A DNA stretch of 64,000 nt, taken from positions 62,001 through 126,000 of the forward strand of contig NZ_BMDP01000004.1 in the NCBI RefSeq assembly GCF_014635845.1. The letters are read 5' to 3'. Both the position numbers and the translations under genes were made by a program. Each line of letters begins with the position of its first letter. Within the stretch, counting starts at the first letter, position 1. Under the pieces are notes generated by a model. That model was not told where the DNA came from, made no database searches, and worked only from the letters and a program-made list of their open reading frames with translations. This stretch comes from Oxalicibacterium solurbis. Its GTDB lineage: Bacteria; Pseudomonadota; Gammaproteobacteria; Burkholderiales; Burkholderiaceae_D. Shown in pieces: positions 38,568-50,966 of this stretch.

Positions 38568-39974
38568 ATGTCTGCAAATCTGGCTACTGTCTCCTACATC
38601 GGAGCAACCATCCTCTTTATCCTCAGTCTGGGCGGCTTGTCGCACCCGGAAACCTCACGCCGCGGCAATCTGTACGGCATGATCGGTATGGGTGTTGCCG
38701 TGATCGCCACGGTTTTTGGCCCACGCGTTACCCCGGAAGGCTACGCATGGATCATCATCGCGTTGCTGATCGGTGCTGCCGTTGGTCTGTACGCTGCCAA
38801 GAAGGTCAAGATGACCGAAATGCCGGAGCTGGTCGCATTGATGCACAGCTTCGTCGGTCTGGCTGCCTGTCTGGTCGGTTTCGCCAGCTATATCGATCCG
38901 TCGATGCATTACGAAGGTGCCGAGAAGATCATCCACGAAGTGGAAATCTATATCGGTATCCTGATCGGTGCCGTGACCTTCTCGGGATCGCTGATTGCAT
39001 TCGGCAAGCTCAATGGCAAGGTCGGTGGCAAGCCGTTGCTGTTGCCGGCTCGCCATTTCATCAATCTGATTGGCTTGCTGGTCGTGATCTGGTTTGGTCG
39101 CGAGTTCATCAATGCACCATCGCCGGCTGAAGGCATGATGCCGTTGATCGTCATGACGGTCATTGCACTGCTGTTCGGCATCCATATGGTGATGGCGATC
39201 GGTGGCGCCGACATGCCGGTCGTGGTGTCGATGCTCAACAGCTATTCCGGTTGGGCGGCTTCGGCTACCGGCTTCATGCTCGGCAATGACTTGCTGATCG
39301 TGACCGGCGCGCTGGTTGGTTCGTCCGGTGCGATTCTGTCGTACATCATGTGCAAGGCAATGAACCGCAATTTCTTCAGCGTGATCGCCGGCGGTTTCGG
39401 CGGCGGTGCTCCGAAGGCGGGCGGTGCTGTCAAGGAACAGGTTGGCGAAGCAACGCCGGTCTCTGCACAGGAAACCGCAGAACTGCTGCGTGAAGCAAAA
39501 AGCGTCGTCATCGTGCCGGGCTACGGTATGGCAGTGGCGCAAGCTCAGCACACCGTGAACGAAATCACCAAGTTCCTGCGTGCAAAAGGCACCAATGTGC
39601 GTTTCGCGATTCACCCTGTCGCCGGCCGTATGCCTGGCCACATGAACGTGTTGCTGGCTGAAGCGAAAGTGCCGTACGACATCGTGCTGGAGATGGACGA
39701 GATCAACGAAGATTTCCCTGATACCGACGTCGTCATGGTCATCGGCGCGAACGACATCGTGAATCCGGACGCGCAGGATGATCCGGACAGCCCGATCGCT
39801 GGCATGCCGGTGCTGGAAGTCTGGAAGGCAGAAACCTCGATTGTGATGAAACGTTCGATGGCTTCCGGTTACGCTGGTGTCGACAACCCGCTGTTCTACA
39901 AAGAGAACAACCGCATGTTGTTCGGCGATGCGAAGAAGATGCTGGACGAAGTGCTGGCAACGCTGAAGGCCTGA
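38568..39974 (+). CDS. pntB: NAD(P) transhydrogenase subunit beta PntB
   Basis: A 468-residue protein with about eight or nine membrane helices over residues 1-260 ([20 protein letters not shown] at the start). The NADP(H)-binding dIII domain follows ([50 protein letters not shown]). It completes the transhydrogenase. A strong terminator follows at 39994. Confidence 0.97.
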   Translation: MSANLATVSYIGATILFILSLGGLSHPETSRRGNLYGMIGMGVAVIATVFGPRVTPEGYAWIIIALLIGAAVGLYAAKKVKMTEMPELVALMHSFVGLAACLVGFASYIDPSMHYEGAEKIIHEVEIYIGILIGAVTFSGSLIAFGKLNGKVGGKPLLLPARHFINLIGLLVVIWFGREFINAPSPAEGMMPLIVMTVIALLFGIHMVMAIGGADMPVVVSMLNSYSGWAASATGFMLGNDLLIVTGALVGSSGAILSYIMCKAMNRNFFSVIAGGFGGGAPKAGGAVKEQVGEATPVSAQETAELLREAKSVVIVPGYGMAVAQAQHTVNEITKFLRAKGTNVRFAIHPVAGRMPGHMNVLLAEAKVPYDIVLEMDEINEDFPDTDVVMVIGANDIVNPDAQDDPDSPIAGMPVLEVWKAETSIVMKRSMASGYAGVDNPLFYKENNRMLFGDAKKMLDEVLATLKA

Positions 39975-39993
39975 GGCAGATAGGTCGATGTTC

Positions 39994-40025
39994 AAAAAGC
40001 CGCATCGCAGGATGCGGCTTTTTTG
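39994..40025 (+). terminator. Intrinsic terminator after pntB
   Basis: AAAAAGCCGCATC pairs with GATGCGGCTTTTT around a short loop, with T residues continuing. It is symmetric enough to serve the convergent LysR gene as well. Confidence 0.9.
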
Positions 40026-40079
40026 TTTTATGGCGCAGATGATTATGTATGCGGGGATTGTCTGCCGTACGAAAGATAA

Positions 40080-41033
40080 TCAGGCAGGCAGATCGAACGG
40101 CGTCTGCGGCTGTGAGTCCGCCGGTGATTCGCGGCTCCAGTAGCCGGCCTGGCTGTACATCGCCTTTAGATGCCAGATGAACAGGCGCACCTTGGCCGGC
40201 ACATTTCGCTGCTGCGGATAGACCGCCATGATGTCGTATTCGGGAATCGCGTATTCGTCGAGCACGGTTTCCAGCGTGCCGTCTTCCAGCTGACGCTGGA
40301 TTTCCCACACCGAACGCCATGCGATGCCGAGTCCTTCGGTCATCCAGCGGTGCAGCAGTTCGCCGTCGTTGCAGTCGAGGCTGCCGTTGGCGCGGACGGA
40401 AACCGTCTTGCCGCGCACATTGAAATACCAGCCGCGCTGTTGTCCACCTTGCAAGTTGAAGGCAAGACAATTGTGCTTGGTCAGATCGTCCAGCGTTTTC
40501 GGTCGGCCATGTTTCTTGAAGTATTCCGGCGTACCGCAGACCACGCGTTTGTTGGAGGCCAGTTTGACGGCGACGAAGTTGGGTTCGATGGTGCCGCCGA
40601 TGCGGATACCCATGTCGTAGCCTTCCTGCACCAGATCGACGACGCGATCGGTCAGGTTGAACGACATCTTCAATTCAGGGTGCTGCAACAGGAAGGACGG
40701 CGCGTAGGGCGCCACGTGCTGGCGGCCGAATGAAGCAGGGGCCGAAACGATCAGATGGCCGGTGACCTTGTGGCGGCCGACCGAGATGGCGCTTTCGGCC
40801 TGATCCAGTTCGGTCAGTAACTTGCGGCAATGTTCGAGGAAAACGGAGCCTTCTTCTGTCAACGCCAGCTTGCGTGTCGAACGATGCAGCAAGCGCACGC
40901 CCAAACGTTTCTCCAGGGTATCGATTCTTCGGCCGACCATTACAGGCGTGACCTGCAACGCTAGGGCTGCGGCGGCGAAGCTGCTGTGATCGACGGCGGT
41001 CACGAAGGCTTCAATTTGTTTGAGCTTATCCAT
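40080..41033 (-). CDS. LysR-family regulator divergent from gcl
   Basis: A 317-residue regulator with the N-terminal helix-turn-helix MDKLKQIEAFVTAVDHSSFA and then AAALALQVTPVMVGRRIDTL, followed by a substrate-binding domain of the CrgA/AaeR-like group (YDMGIRIGGTIEPNFVAVKL). It is transcribed away from gcl, and the 105-base region between them holds a perfect 8-bp inverted repeat, so it most likely controls gcl-hyi-garR. Glyoxylate or a related acid is a plausible effector, by inference. Confidence 0.88.
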   Translation of the reverse strand: MDKLKQIEAFVTAVDHSSFAAAALALQVTPVMVGRRIDTLEKRLGVRLLHRSTRKLALTEEGSVFLEHCRKLLTELDQAESAISVGRHKVTGHLIVSAPASFGRQHVAPYAPSFLLQHPELKMSFNLTDRVVDLVQEGYDMGIRIGGTIEPNFVAVKLASNKRVVCGTPEYFKKHGRPKTLDDLTKHNCLAFNLQGGQQRGWYFNVRGKTVSVRANGSLDCNDGELLHRWMTEGLGIAWRSVWEIQRQLEDGTLETVLDEYAIPEYDIMAVYPQQRNVPAKVRLFIWHLKAMYSQAGYWSRESPADSQPQTPFDLPA

Positions 41034-41050
41034 TCGATACCTGAGGTATT

Positions 41051-41098
41051 TAATTGGTTAAGTAAAATTTCTATTCTCAAATTATTGCATACCAATTA
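41051..41098. promoter_or_regulatory. Candidate LysR operator between the regulator and gcl
   Basis: TAATTGGT (41051-41058) is repeated inverted as ACCAATTA (41091-41098) with a 32-base A/T-rich spacer. The arrangement in a divergent LysR promoter region suggests two regulator half-sites that could be looped by a tetramer. Confidence 0.5.
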
Positions 41099-41138
41099 CC
41101 ATACGCGTCAGTAAAAATTTCACCACTGGAGGTAGATG

Positions 41139-42887
41139 ATGGCAAAGATGACAGCAGCCCAGGCAGCAGTCTGGGTTATGCAGAAGGAAGGTATTGATCA
41201 GGCGTTCGGCGTTCCGGGTGCAGCAATCAATCCGTTTTACGCTGCACTGCAAAAGAATGGCACGATCAAGCACATTCTGGCGCGCCACGTTGAAGGCGCT
41301 TCGCACATGGCCGAAGGCTACACCCGCGCAAAAGCCGGCAATATCGGCGTTTGCCTGGGCACCTCGGGTCCTGGCGGCACCGACATGATCACCGGCCTGT
41401 ATTCCGCACAAGCCGACTCGATCCCAATTCTGTGCGTGACCGGTCAAGCACCGCGTGCGCGTGTTCACAAGGAAGACTTCCAGGCTGTCGATATCGAATC
41501 GATCTCGAAGCCAGTGACCAAATGGTCCGTGATGGTTCGCGAACCGGCCCTGGTTCCGATGGTGTTCCAGCAAGCTTTCCACATCATGCGCTCCGGCCGT
41601 CCAGGCCCAGTGCTGATCGACTTGCCGTTCGACGTGCAAGTTGCCGAGATCGAATTTGATCCGGACCTGTACGAACCATTGCCAGTCTACAAACCAGCAG
41701 CAACGCGCAAGCAGATCGAACGTGCGCTGAACATGCTGAACGAAGCAGAGCGTCCATTGCTGGTTTCCGGCGGCGGCGTCATCAATGCAGACGCAACCCC
41801 GCTGATGCAGGAATTCGCTGAACTGGTCAACGTGCCAGTCGTGCCAACCCTGATGGGCTGGGGCACCGTTCCTGACGATCACCCGCTGATGGTCGGCATG
41901 GTCGGCTTGCAAACGTCGCATCGCTACGGCAATGCCACGATGCTGGCTTCGGACTTCGCATTCGGTATCGGTAACCGTTGGGCAAACCGTTTCACCGGTT
42001 CGATCGACGTCTTCACCAAAGACCGCAAATTCGTGCACATCGACATCGAGCCGACCCAAATTGGTCGCGTGTTCGGCCCTGACCTCGGTATCGTTTCCGA
42101 CGCAAAAGCAGCACTGAAATTGCTGATCGAAGTTGCGAAAGAAATGAAAGCAGCCGGCAAGCTGAAAAACCGCGATGCATGGCTGGCTGAGTGCCAACAG
42201 CGCAAACGCACGATGCTGCGCAAGACCGACTTCGACAACACGCCGATCAAGCCGCAACGTGTCTATCAAGAGATGAACAACGTGTTCGGCAAGGACACGC
42301 GTTACGTCTCGAACATCGGCCTGTCGCAAATCGCTGCCGGTCAGTTCCTGCACGTGTACAAAGAGCGCAACTGGATCAACTGCGGCCAGGCTGGCCCGCT
42401 GGGCTGGACCGTTCCGGCTGCACTGGGTGTTCGCGCTGCAGACCCGACCAGCCCGATCGTTGCGATCACCGGCGATTATGACTTCCAGTTCCTGATCGAA
42501 GAACTGGGCGCAGGCGCGCAGTTCAACCTGCCGTACATCCACGTGCTGGTGAACAACTCGTACCTCGGTCTGATCCGTCAGGCACAGCGCATGTTCACGA
42601 TGGACTATTGCGTCTCGCTGGCATTCGACAACATCAACTCGACCGAAAACGCGTCGTACGGTGTTGACCACGTGAAGGTCACCGAAGGCTTCGGCTGCAA
42701 GGCGATCCGCGTGTTCGATCCGAACGAAATCGCTCCGGCCTTCAAGAAGGCGCAGGAAATGATCAAGGAATTCAAGGTGCCGGTCGTCGTCGAAATCATC
42801 CTCGAGCGCGTGACCAACATCGCCATGGGTACCGAGATCAACGCGGTTAACGAATTCGAAGAAATCCTGGACGTGAAGGAAGCCTAA
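41139..42887 (+). CDS. gcl: Glyoxylate carboligase Gcl
   Basis: The 582-residue ThDP- and FAD-dependent enzyme joins two glyoxylate molecules to tartronate semialdehyde and CO2. It shows the three domains of the acetolactate synthase family. The N-terminal [12 protein letters not shown] has Val where other ThDP enzymes have the catalytic Glu, the hallmark of Gcl. The ThDP-binding [19 protein letters not shown] region is in the C-terminal third. ATG 41139 is favoured over ATG 41136 because of its spacing from GGAGG at 41128. The codons use CCA and GCA more than the neighbours, suggesting high expression. Confidence 0.97.
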   Translation: MAKMTAAQAAVWVMQKEGIDQAFGVPGAAINPFYAALQKNGTIKHILARHVEGASHMAEGYTRAKAGNIGVCLGTSGPGGTDMITGLYSAQADSIPILCVTGQAPRARVHKEDFQAVDIESISKPVTKWSVMVREPALVPMVFQQAFHIMRSGRPGPVLIDLPFDVQVAEIEFDPDLYEPLPVYKPAATRKQIERALNMLNEAERPLLVSGGGVINADATPLMQEFAELVNVPVVPTLMGWGTVPDDHPLMVGMVGLQTSHRYGNATMLASDFAFGIGNRWANRFTGSIDVFTKDRKFVHIDIEPTQIGRVFGPDLGIVSDAKAALKLLIEVAKEMKAAGKLKNRDAWLAECQQRKRTMLRKTDFDNTPIKPQRVYQEMNNVFGKDTRYVSNIGLSQIAAGQFLHVYKERNWINCGQAGPLGWTVPAALGVRAADPTSPIVAITGDYDFQFLIEELGAGAQFNLPYIHVLVNNSYLGLIRQAQRMFTMDYCVSLAFDNINSTENASYGVDHVKVTEGFGCKAIRVFDPNEIAPAFKKAQEMIKEFKVPVVVEIILERVTNIAMGTEINAVNEFEEILDVKEA

Positions 42888-42888
42888 G

Positions 42889-43668
42889 ATGACGAAACTC
42901 GCTGCCAACCTGACGATGCTGTTCAACGAGGTTCCATTCATGGACCGCTTTGAACAAGCTGCAAAGAATGGTTTCAAGGGTGTGGAATTCCTGTTTCCGT
43001 ACGACTTCCCGGCGGCTGATGTCGCTGCGAAGCTGAAGGAAAACAACCTGGAAATGGTGCTGCACAACCTGCCGGCTGGTAACTGGGGCGGTGGCGAGCG
43101 CGGTATTGCCTGCCACCCGGATCGCGTGGCCGAGTTCAAGGAAGGCGTCGACAAGGCGCTGGAATACGCGAAGGTGCTCGGCACCCAGCGTATCAACTGC
43201 CTGGCCGGCATCGTGCCGGCTGGCGTGTCCTACGAACAGGCTGAAGCGACCTTCGTGTCGAACCTGAAGTACGCTGCCGAGAAGCTGAAAGCAACTGGCA
43301 TTCCGCTGCTGATCGAAGCGATCAACACGTTCGACATTCCGGGCTTCTTCCTGTCGGGCACCAAGCAGACGCTGGACATCATCGCCAAAGTCGGTTCCGA
43401 CAATCTGTTCTACCAGTACGACATCTATCACATGCAACGCATGGAAGGCGAACTGGCGAGCACGATGAAGAACAACCTGGCTGTCATCGCCCACCTGCAA
43501 CTGGCAGACAATCCGGGTCGTTTCGAGCCGGGCACCGGCGAGATCAACTACGGTTTCCTGTTCAAGTTCATCGACGAGATCGGCTACAAGGGCTGGATCG
43601 GTTGCGAATACAAACCGAAAGCCGGCACCGTTGAAGGTCTGGGCTGGCGCGCAGCACACGGCGTTTGA
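42889..43668 (+). CDS. hyi: Hydroxypyruvate isomerase Hyi
   Basis: The 259-residue TIM-barrel enzyme of the xylose isomerase-like family interconverts hydroxypyruvate and tartronate semialdehyde. Seen: NLTMLFNEVPFMDRFEQAAK, EAINTFDIPGFFL, YQYDIYHMQRMEGE and the C-terminal GCEYKPKAGTVEGLGW. It starts one base after the gcl stop, so it is tightly coupled. The length equals the family norm. Confidence 0.95.
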   Translation: MTKLAANLTMLFNEVPFMDRFEQAAKNGFKGVEFLFPYDFPAADVAAKLKENNLEMVLHNLPAGNWGGGERGIACHPDRVAEFKEGVDKALEYAKVLGTQRINCLAGIVPAGVSYEQAEATFVSNLKYAAEKLKATGIPLLIEAINTFDIPGFFLSGTKQTLDIIAKVGSDNLFYQYDIYHMQRMEGELASTMKNNLAVIAHLQLADNPGRFEPGTGEINYGFLFKFIDEIGYKGWIGCEYKPKAGTVEGLGWRAAHGV

Positions 43669-43680
43669 TGCATTGAAGCT

Positions 43681-43702
43681 GAGCGGTCCGATCGGGCCGC
43701 TC
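43681..43702 (+). repeat. Hairpin between hyi and garR
   Basis: GAGCGGTCCGA is complementary to TCGGGCCGCTC apart from one G-T pair, forming a self-complementary 22-base element. It may reduce read-through or stabilise the upstream mRNA; there is no strong T-run. Confidence 0.5.
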
Positions 43703-43776
43703 GGCCTTTAGGACGCAGCCTTCGTCCGCAGCAACACCTCACTACATAATCACACCAAATTTCAGGAGTCATCATC

Positions 43777-44664
43777 ATGGCAAAAGTCGGTTTTATCGGT
43801 CTGGGCATCATGGGTGCGCCGATGGCGCTCAACCTGCAAAAGGGCGGCCACAAGCTGTATCTGCACGACGTCAAGAACCCACCTGCTGAACTGATCGACG
43901 GCGGTGCAACGTCCTGCACGTCCGGCGCCGAAGTCGCCAAGCGCGCCGATATCATCATCACGATGGTGCCGGATACCCCGCACGTCGAAGCTGTGCTGTT
44001 CGGTGAAGAAGGCGTTGCCGCCGGCCTGACCGCCGGCAAGATCGTCGTCGACATGAGCTCGATCTCGCCGATCGCCACCAAAGGCTTCGCCAAGAAGATC
44101 AACGATCTGGGTTGCGAATACCTGGACGCGCCGGTTTCCGGTGGTGAAGTCGGCGCGAAAGCCGCTTCGCTGACGATCATGATCGGCGGTTCGCAAAAGG
44201 CATTCGACGAAGTCAAGCCACTGTTCGAACTGATGGGCAAGAACATCACGCTGGTCGGCGGTAACGGCGACGGCCAAACCACCAAGGTTGCGAACCAGAT
44301 CATCGTCGCACTGAACATTCAGGCTGTTTCCGAAGCGCTGCTGTTTGCATCGAAGGCTGGTGCAAATCCTGCCAAGGTGCGTGAAGCGCTGATGGGCGGC
44401 TTCGCGAACTCGCGCATTCTGGAAGTGCACGGCGAGCGCATGGTCAAGCGTACGTTCAACCCGGGCTTCCGTATCGAACTGCATCAGAAAGACCTGAACC
44501 TGGCACTGCAAGGCGCCAAGTCGATGGGCGTGTCGCTGCCGAACACCGCAGCAACGCAAGAGCTGATGAACGCATGCGCAGCCAACGGCATGAGCGGCCT
44601 GGATCACTCGGCACTGTGCCGCGCGATCGAGATCATGTCGAACCACGAAATCGCCAAGGCGTAA
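43777..44664 (+). CDS. garR: 2-hydroxy-3-oxopropionate (tartronate semialdehyde) reductase
   Basis: A 295-residue beta-hydroxyacid dehydrogenase that reduces tartronate semialdehyde to D-glycerate with NAD(P)H. The Rossmann start is KVGFIGLGIMGAPMALNLQK. The substrate motif is DAPVSGGEVGAKAASLTIM, and the catalytic lysine is in GQTTKVANQIIVALN. The family name GarR/GlxR follows from its place after gcl and hyi. Confidence 0.95.
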   Translation: MAKVGFIGLGIMGAPMALNLQKGGHKLYLHDVKNPPAELIDGGATSCTSGAEVAKRADIIITMVPDTPHVEAVLFGEEGVAAGLTAGKIVVDMSSISPIATKGFAKKINDLGCEYLDAPVSGGEVGAKAASLTIMIGGSQKAFDEVKPLFELMGKNITLVGGNGDGQTTKVANQIIVALNIQAVSEALLFASKAGANPAKVREALMGGFANSRILEVHGERMVKRTFNPGFRIELHQKDLNLALQGAKSMGVSLPNTAATQELMNACAANGMSGLDHSALCRAIEIMSNHEIAKA

Positions 44665-44687
44665 TCGTTCTTCGACATTTGTACCGG

Positions 44688-44728
44688 CCGGCATTGCGCT
44701 TTCCCGGCGCAATGCCGGTTTGATTTCC
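44688..44728 (+). terminator. Intrinsic terminator after garR
   Basis: The 12-base arms at 44688-44699 (CCGGCATTGCGC) and 44707-44718 are perfectly complementary around a 7-base loop, followed by TTTGATTT. It ends the gcl-hyi-garR unit before the glycerate kinase gene. Confidence 0.82.
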
Positions 44729-44765
44729 GTCATTCCAGTTAAATATTTCACCGTATTCTTGCCAC

Positions 44766-46031
44766 ATGTCGATCGATCCACGCCAGTTTTTGAATGACCT
44801 GTATGCCACCGCAGTCGAGGCCGTGAGCCCGCAGAAGTGCATGCCCGCTTATTTGCCCAAGCAGCCGGCCAAGGGCCGCACGCTGGTCATCGGTGCCGGT
44901 AAAGGCGCCGCCGCCATGGCAAAGGTCGTCGAAGACAACTGGCCTGGCAAGGTCGAAGGCCTGGTCGTCACGCGCTACGAACACGGCGCGGATTGCAGGC
45001 AGATCGAAGTGGTCGAAGCTGCGCACCCGGTGCCGGATGAGGCCGGTCGTGCCGCTGCCGGCCGTATGCTGGAAATGGTCAAGGGTTTGACCGAAGACGA
45101 TCTGGTGCTGTGCCTGATCACCGGCGGCGGCTCCGCATTGTTGAGCCTGCCGGGCGAAGGCATCACGCTGGAACAAAAACAGGCATTGAACAAGGCGTTG
45201 CTGAAGAGCGGTGCCACGATTTCCGAAATGAATTGCGTGCGCAAGCACCTGTCCGCGATCAAGGGTGGTCGCCTGGCACTGGCTTGCGCACCGGCACGCG
45301 TCGTCACGCTGCTGATCTCCGACGTGCCGGGCGACGATCCGGGCGTGATCGCATCCGGCCCGACGCTGCCGGATCCGACGACCTGCGAACAGTCGCTCGC
45401 GATCCTGAAGAAATACAACATCGAGATTCCTGAAAACGTGCGCAAGCATCTGGAATCCGGCGCGGGCGAAACGCCGAAGCCGGGCGATGCGCGTTTTGCA
45501 CGCAACGAACATCACGTGATGGCGACTGCGCAGCATGCGCTGGAAGCCGCTGCCGCGAAAGCGCGTGCCGCGGGCATTACGCCGTACATCCTGTCCAACG
45601 ATCTGGAAGGCGAATCGCGCGACGTCGGCATGGTGCACGCCGCATTGGCGAAACAAGTCGCAGCCTACGGACAGCCGTTCGCGAAACCATGCGTGATCCT
45701 GTCGGGCGGCGAAACCACCGTGACGGTGCGCGGCAAGGGCCGCGGTGGTCGCAATGCCGAATTCCTGTTGAGCCTGGCGGTGACGCTGAACGGCCAGCAA
45801 GGCATTCATGCGCTGGCCTGCGACACCGACGGCATTGATGGTTCGGAAGACAACGCCGGCGCGATCTATCAGCCGGATTCGATGCAACGCGCCGCCGACA
45901 AGGGCCTGAGCGCGAAAGCCATGCTGGAAAACAATGACGGCTACGGTTTTTTCAGCGCGCTGAATGATCTGATCGTCAGCGGCCCGACGCGTACCAACGT
46001 TAATGACTTCCGGGCCATCCTGATCCTGTAA
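44766..46031 (+). CDS. ttuD: Glycerate 2-kinase (MOFRL family, TtuD/GckA type)
   Basis: A 421-residue class II glycerate kinase that phosphorylates D-glycerate, giving 2-phosphoglycerate in characterised members. It has the N-terminal DUF4147 domain (LVIGAGKGAAAMAKVVEDNW, CLITGGGSALLSLPGEGITL) and the C-terminal MOFRL domain (ILSGGETTVTVRGKGRGGRN, ACDTDGIDGSEDNAGA). It stands between garR and pyk, which matches the flow from glycerate toward pyruvate. Confidence 0.94.
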   Translation: MSIDPRQFLNDLYATAVEAVSPQKCMPAYLPKQPAKGRTLVIGAGKGAAAMAKVVEDNWPGKVEGLVVTRYEHGADCRQIEVVEAAHPVPDEAGRAAAGRMLEMVKGLTEDDLVLCLITGGGSALLSLPGEGITLEQKQALNKALLKSGATISEMNCVRKHLSAIKGGRLALACAPARVVTLLISDVPGDDPGVIASGPTLPDPTTCEQSLAILKKYNIEIPENVRKHLESGAGETPKPGDARFARNEHHVMATAQHALEAAAAKARAAGITPYILSNDLEGESRDVGMVHAALAKQVAAYGQPFAKPCVILSGGETTVTVRGKGRGGRNAEFLLSLAVTLNGQQGIHALACDTDGIDGSEDNAGAIYQPDSMQRAADKGLSAKAMLENNDGYGFFSALNDLIVSGPTRTNVNDFRAILIL

Positions 46032-46038
46032 CGCATTC

Positions 46039-46090
46039 GTCGTCATGCTTGTATCAATCATTGCCAGCATGACGACACACTAGTTTTTTA
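46039..46090 (+). terminator. Intrinsic terminator after glycerate kinase
   Basis: GTCGTCATGCT (46039-46049) and AGCATGACGAC (46066-46076) form an 11-bp stem, followed after a few bases by a TTTTTTA run. The pyk start is 23 bases beyond, so part of the transcription may continue. Confidence 0.6.
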
Positions 46091-46112
46091 TTCTTACTTT
46101 TAGAAAGCTGTC

Positions 46113-47528
46113 ATGAGACGCAATCGCAAAGCAAAAATCGTCGCCACTCTGGGTCCTGCCAGCGGCGATCTGGAAACCATTACCGCGTTGTTCGAAGCGG
46201 GCGTGGACATGTTCCGCTTCAACTTCAGCCACGGTTCGCATGAAGATCACCGCGGACGTCACCAGATCGTGCGCAGCCTGGAAGAAAAGTATGGCCGTCC
46301 GGTCGCCATCCTGGCCGATCTGCAAGGCCCGAAAATTCGTCTCGGTACCTTCAATGGCGATTCCACGATGCTGGTTGCTGGCGAGCAGTTCGTGCTCGAT
46401 CGCGATGAAACCCCGGGCGATGCAACGCGCGTCTACCTGCCGCATCCGGAACTGTTCGCAGCTGTTGGCGCCGGTCAGACGCTGCTGCTGGACGACGGCA
46501 AGATCCGCCTGTCCGTCGAAAGCAACAAGGACAATCGCATCGTCACCAAGGTCGCCGTTGGTGGCAAGATTTCGAACCGCAAGGGCGTCAACGTTCCTGA
46601 TGCGATCCTGCCGATCCCGGCAATGACCGCCAAGGATCTGGTCGACCTGGAATTCGCGCTGTCGTTGGGCGTGGACTGGGTTGCACTGTCGTTCGTGCAA
46701 CAGGTTTCCGACATCGAAGACGCACGCAAGATCATCGGCGATCGTGCGCTGATCCAGTCGAAGATCGAGAAGCCGGCTGCGATGATCGATATCGACGGCA
46801 TCTGCAAGGCATCGGACTCCGTGATGGTTGCCCGTGGCGACCTCGGCGTTGAACTGCCGATCTCGCAAGTACCGCGTGCGCAGAAAGAGATCATCCGCGC
46901 TGCACGCAAGTATGGCCGTCCGACCATCGTCGCCACGCACATGCTGGAATCGATGACCGAATCGCCGATGCCGACGCGCGCGGAAGCCTCCGACGTCGCC
47001 AACGCGATCTACGAAGGCGCCGACGCCGTCATGCTGTCGGCCGAATCGGCCAGCGGCAAGAACCCGGTGCGTGCCGTCCAGATGATGGACAGCATCATCA
47101 AGGAAGTCGAAGCCGATCCGACCTACCGTACGCTGCTGGATGCGCAGCAAGTCGCGCCGCTGCCGACGCCGGAAGATGCGATTGTCACCGCACTGCGCGA
47201 TGTGACGACGGTCGTCAACGCAGCCGGCATCGTGACCTACACGAAATCGGGCCACACCAGCATGTTCGGTGCGCGCGTGCGTCCGAATGCGTCGATCCTG
47301 AGCATTACGCCGGACATCAAGATTGCACGTCGTCTGGCATGGGTCTGGGGCATTCACTCGATCGTCGGCAAGGACGTCACGTCGGTCGACGAGATGGTGC
47401 AGGTCGCTGTCAGCTCCGCAATGCGCGAAGGCTTTGCGAAAGTCGGCGAATACCTGACGATCACGGCCGGCCTGCCGTTCGGTGAATCGGGTACGACCAA
47501 CCTGTTGCATATCGCGACGGTGAAGTAA
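46113..47528 (+). CDS. pyk: Pyruvate kinase Pyk
   Basis: The 471-residue glycolytic enzyme forms pyruvate and ATP from phosphoenolpyruvate. Seen: MRRNRKAKIVATLGPASGDL, FRFNFSHGSHEDH, ADLQGPKIRLG, the signature around SKIEKPAAMIDIDGICKASD with VMVARGDLGVELP, and ESASGKNPVRAV. It is a type II, PykA-like enzyme by length. Its position after glycerate kinase completes a glyoxylate-to-pyruvate block, although enolase is not in this window. Confidence 0.95.
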   Translation: MRRNRKAKIVATLGPASGDLETITALFEAGVDMFRFNFSHGSHEDHRGRHQIVRSLEEKYGRPVAILADLQGPKIRLGTFNGDSTMLVAGEQFVLDRDETPGDATRVYLPHPELFAAVGAGQTLLLDDGKIRLSVESNKDNRIVTKVAVGGKISNRKGVNVPDAILPIPAMTAKDLVDLEFALSLGVDWVALSFVQQVSDIEDARKIIGDRALIQSKIEKPAAMIDIDGICKASDSVMVARGDLGVELPISQVPRAQKEIIRAARKYGRPTIVATHMLESMTESPMPTRAEASDVANAIYEGADAVMLSAESASGKNPVRAVQMMDSIIKEVEADPTYRTLLDAQQVAPLPTPEDAIVTALRDVTTVVNAAGIVTYTKSGHTSMFGARVRPNASILSITPDIKIARRLAWVWGIHSIVGKDVTSVDEMVQVAVSSAMREGFAKVGEYLTITAGLPFGESGTTNLLHIATVK

Positions 47529-47532
47529 TCCG

Positions 47533-50008
<2,476 letters not shown>

Positions 50009-50134
50009 GTCGCCCGTGCCGGTGCGGCACTTGCCACCCGGCTTTTGATCATGCCTGCAGCATTCTGCAATTTTTGCAATGCGGGCCGCGGCGGACTTGC
50101 GACAAGGTCCGTACCGAAGAATACGGAAATCATC

Positions 50135-50947
50135 ATGAGCCAATCCGCTCCACAATCCACGCCATTTGCCGATCAACCATTCGTCGTTGCCGGCAAGACC
50201 TATCGTTCGCGCCTGCTGGTCGGCAGCGGTAAATACAAGGACCTGACCGAAACGCGCGAAGCCAGTCTCGCCAGCGGCGCCGAGATCGTCACCGTCGCGA
50301 TCCGCCGTGTCAACATCGGTCAGGATCCGAATGCGCCCAGCCTGCTCGACGCGCTGCCGCCATCCGAATTCACGCTGCTGCCGAATTCTGCCGGCTGCTA
50401 CAACGCGGCTGACGCCGTCTACACGCTGCAGCTCGGTCGCGAACTGCTCGGCGGCCACAAGCTGTGCAAGCTGGAAGTGCTGGGCGACGAGAAAACGCTG
50501 TTCCCCAACATGCCGGAAACGCTGAAGGCGGCCGAGACGCTGGTGAAAGACGGCTTCGACGTGATGGTGTATTGCAGCGACGATCCGATTCAGGCGCGTA
50601 TGCTGGAAGACATCGGTTGCGCCGCGATCATGCCGCTGGCATCGCTGATCGGTTCCGGCATGGGCATCCTGAATCCGTGGAACCTGTCGCTGATCATCGA
50701 ACAATCGAAAGTGCCGGTGATCGTCGATGCCGGTGTCGGTACGGCATCCGATGCGGCGATTGCAATGGAACTCGGTTGCGATGGCGTGCTGATGAACACG
50801 GCAATCGCTGGTGCGCAGGACCCGGTGCGCATGGCCTATGCGATGAAGCTCGGCATCGAAGCCGGCCGCAACGCGTATCTGGCCGGCCGCATCGCACGCA
50901 AATTCGCCGCTTCGCCATCGTCGCCGATGGCCGGTCGCGTCGTCTGA
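50135..50947 (+). CDS. thiG: Thiazole synthase ThiG
   Basis: The 270-residue TIM-barrel enzyme makes the thiazole phosphate from deoxyxylulose 5-phosphate, ThiS-thiocarboxylate and dehydroglycine. Seen: [20 protein letters not shown], the Schiff-base lysine region [14 protein letters not shown], and [23 protein letters not shown] 50135 fits the family start. It lies 126 bases after thiS. The source of dehydroglycine (ThiO or ThiH) is not encoded in this operon. Confidence 0.96.
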   Translation: MSQSAPQSTPFADQPFVVAGKTYRSRLLVGSGKYKDLTETREASLASGAEIVTVAIRRVNIGQDPNAPSLLDALPPSEFTLLPNSAGCYNAADAVYTLQLGRELLGGHKLCKLEVLGDEKTLFPNMPETLKAAETLVKDGFDVMVYCSDDPIQARMLEDIGCAAIMPLASLIGSGMGILNPWNLSLIIEQSKVPVIVDAGVGTASDAAIAMELGCDGVLMNTAIAGAQDPVRMAYAMKLGIEAGRNAYLAGRIARKFAASPSSPMAGRVV

Positions 50948-50966
50948 TCTCACAAGGAGAGTGAAT

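Noticed and set aside
36961-38577. Open frame of about 540 codons on the minus strand opposite pntA
   Set aside because: Antisense shadow of pntA; the translated product is His/Gln/Arg-rich without domains.
41082-43211. Open frame of about 700 codons on the minus strand opposite gcl and hyi
   Set aside because: It mirrors two well-identified genes, has no family similarity, and is explained by GC-rich codon use leaving the antisense frame open.
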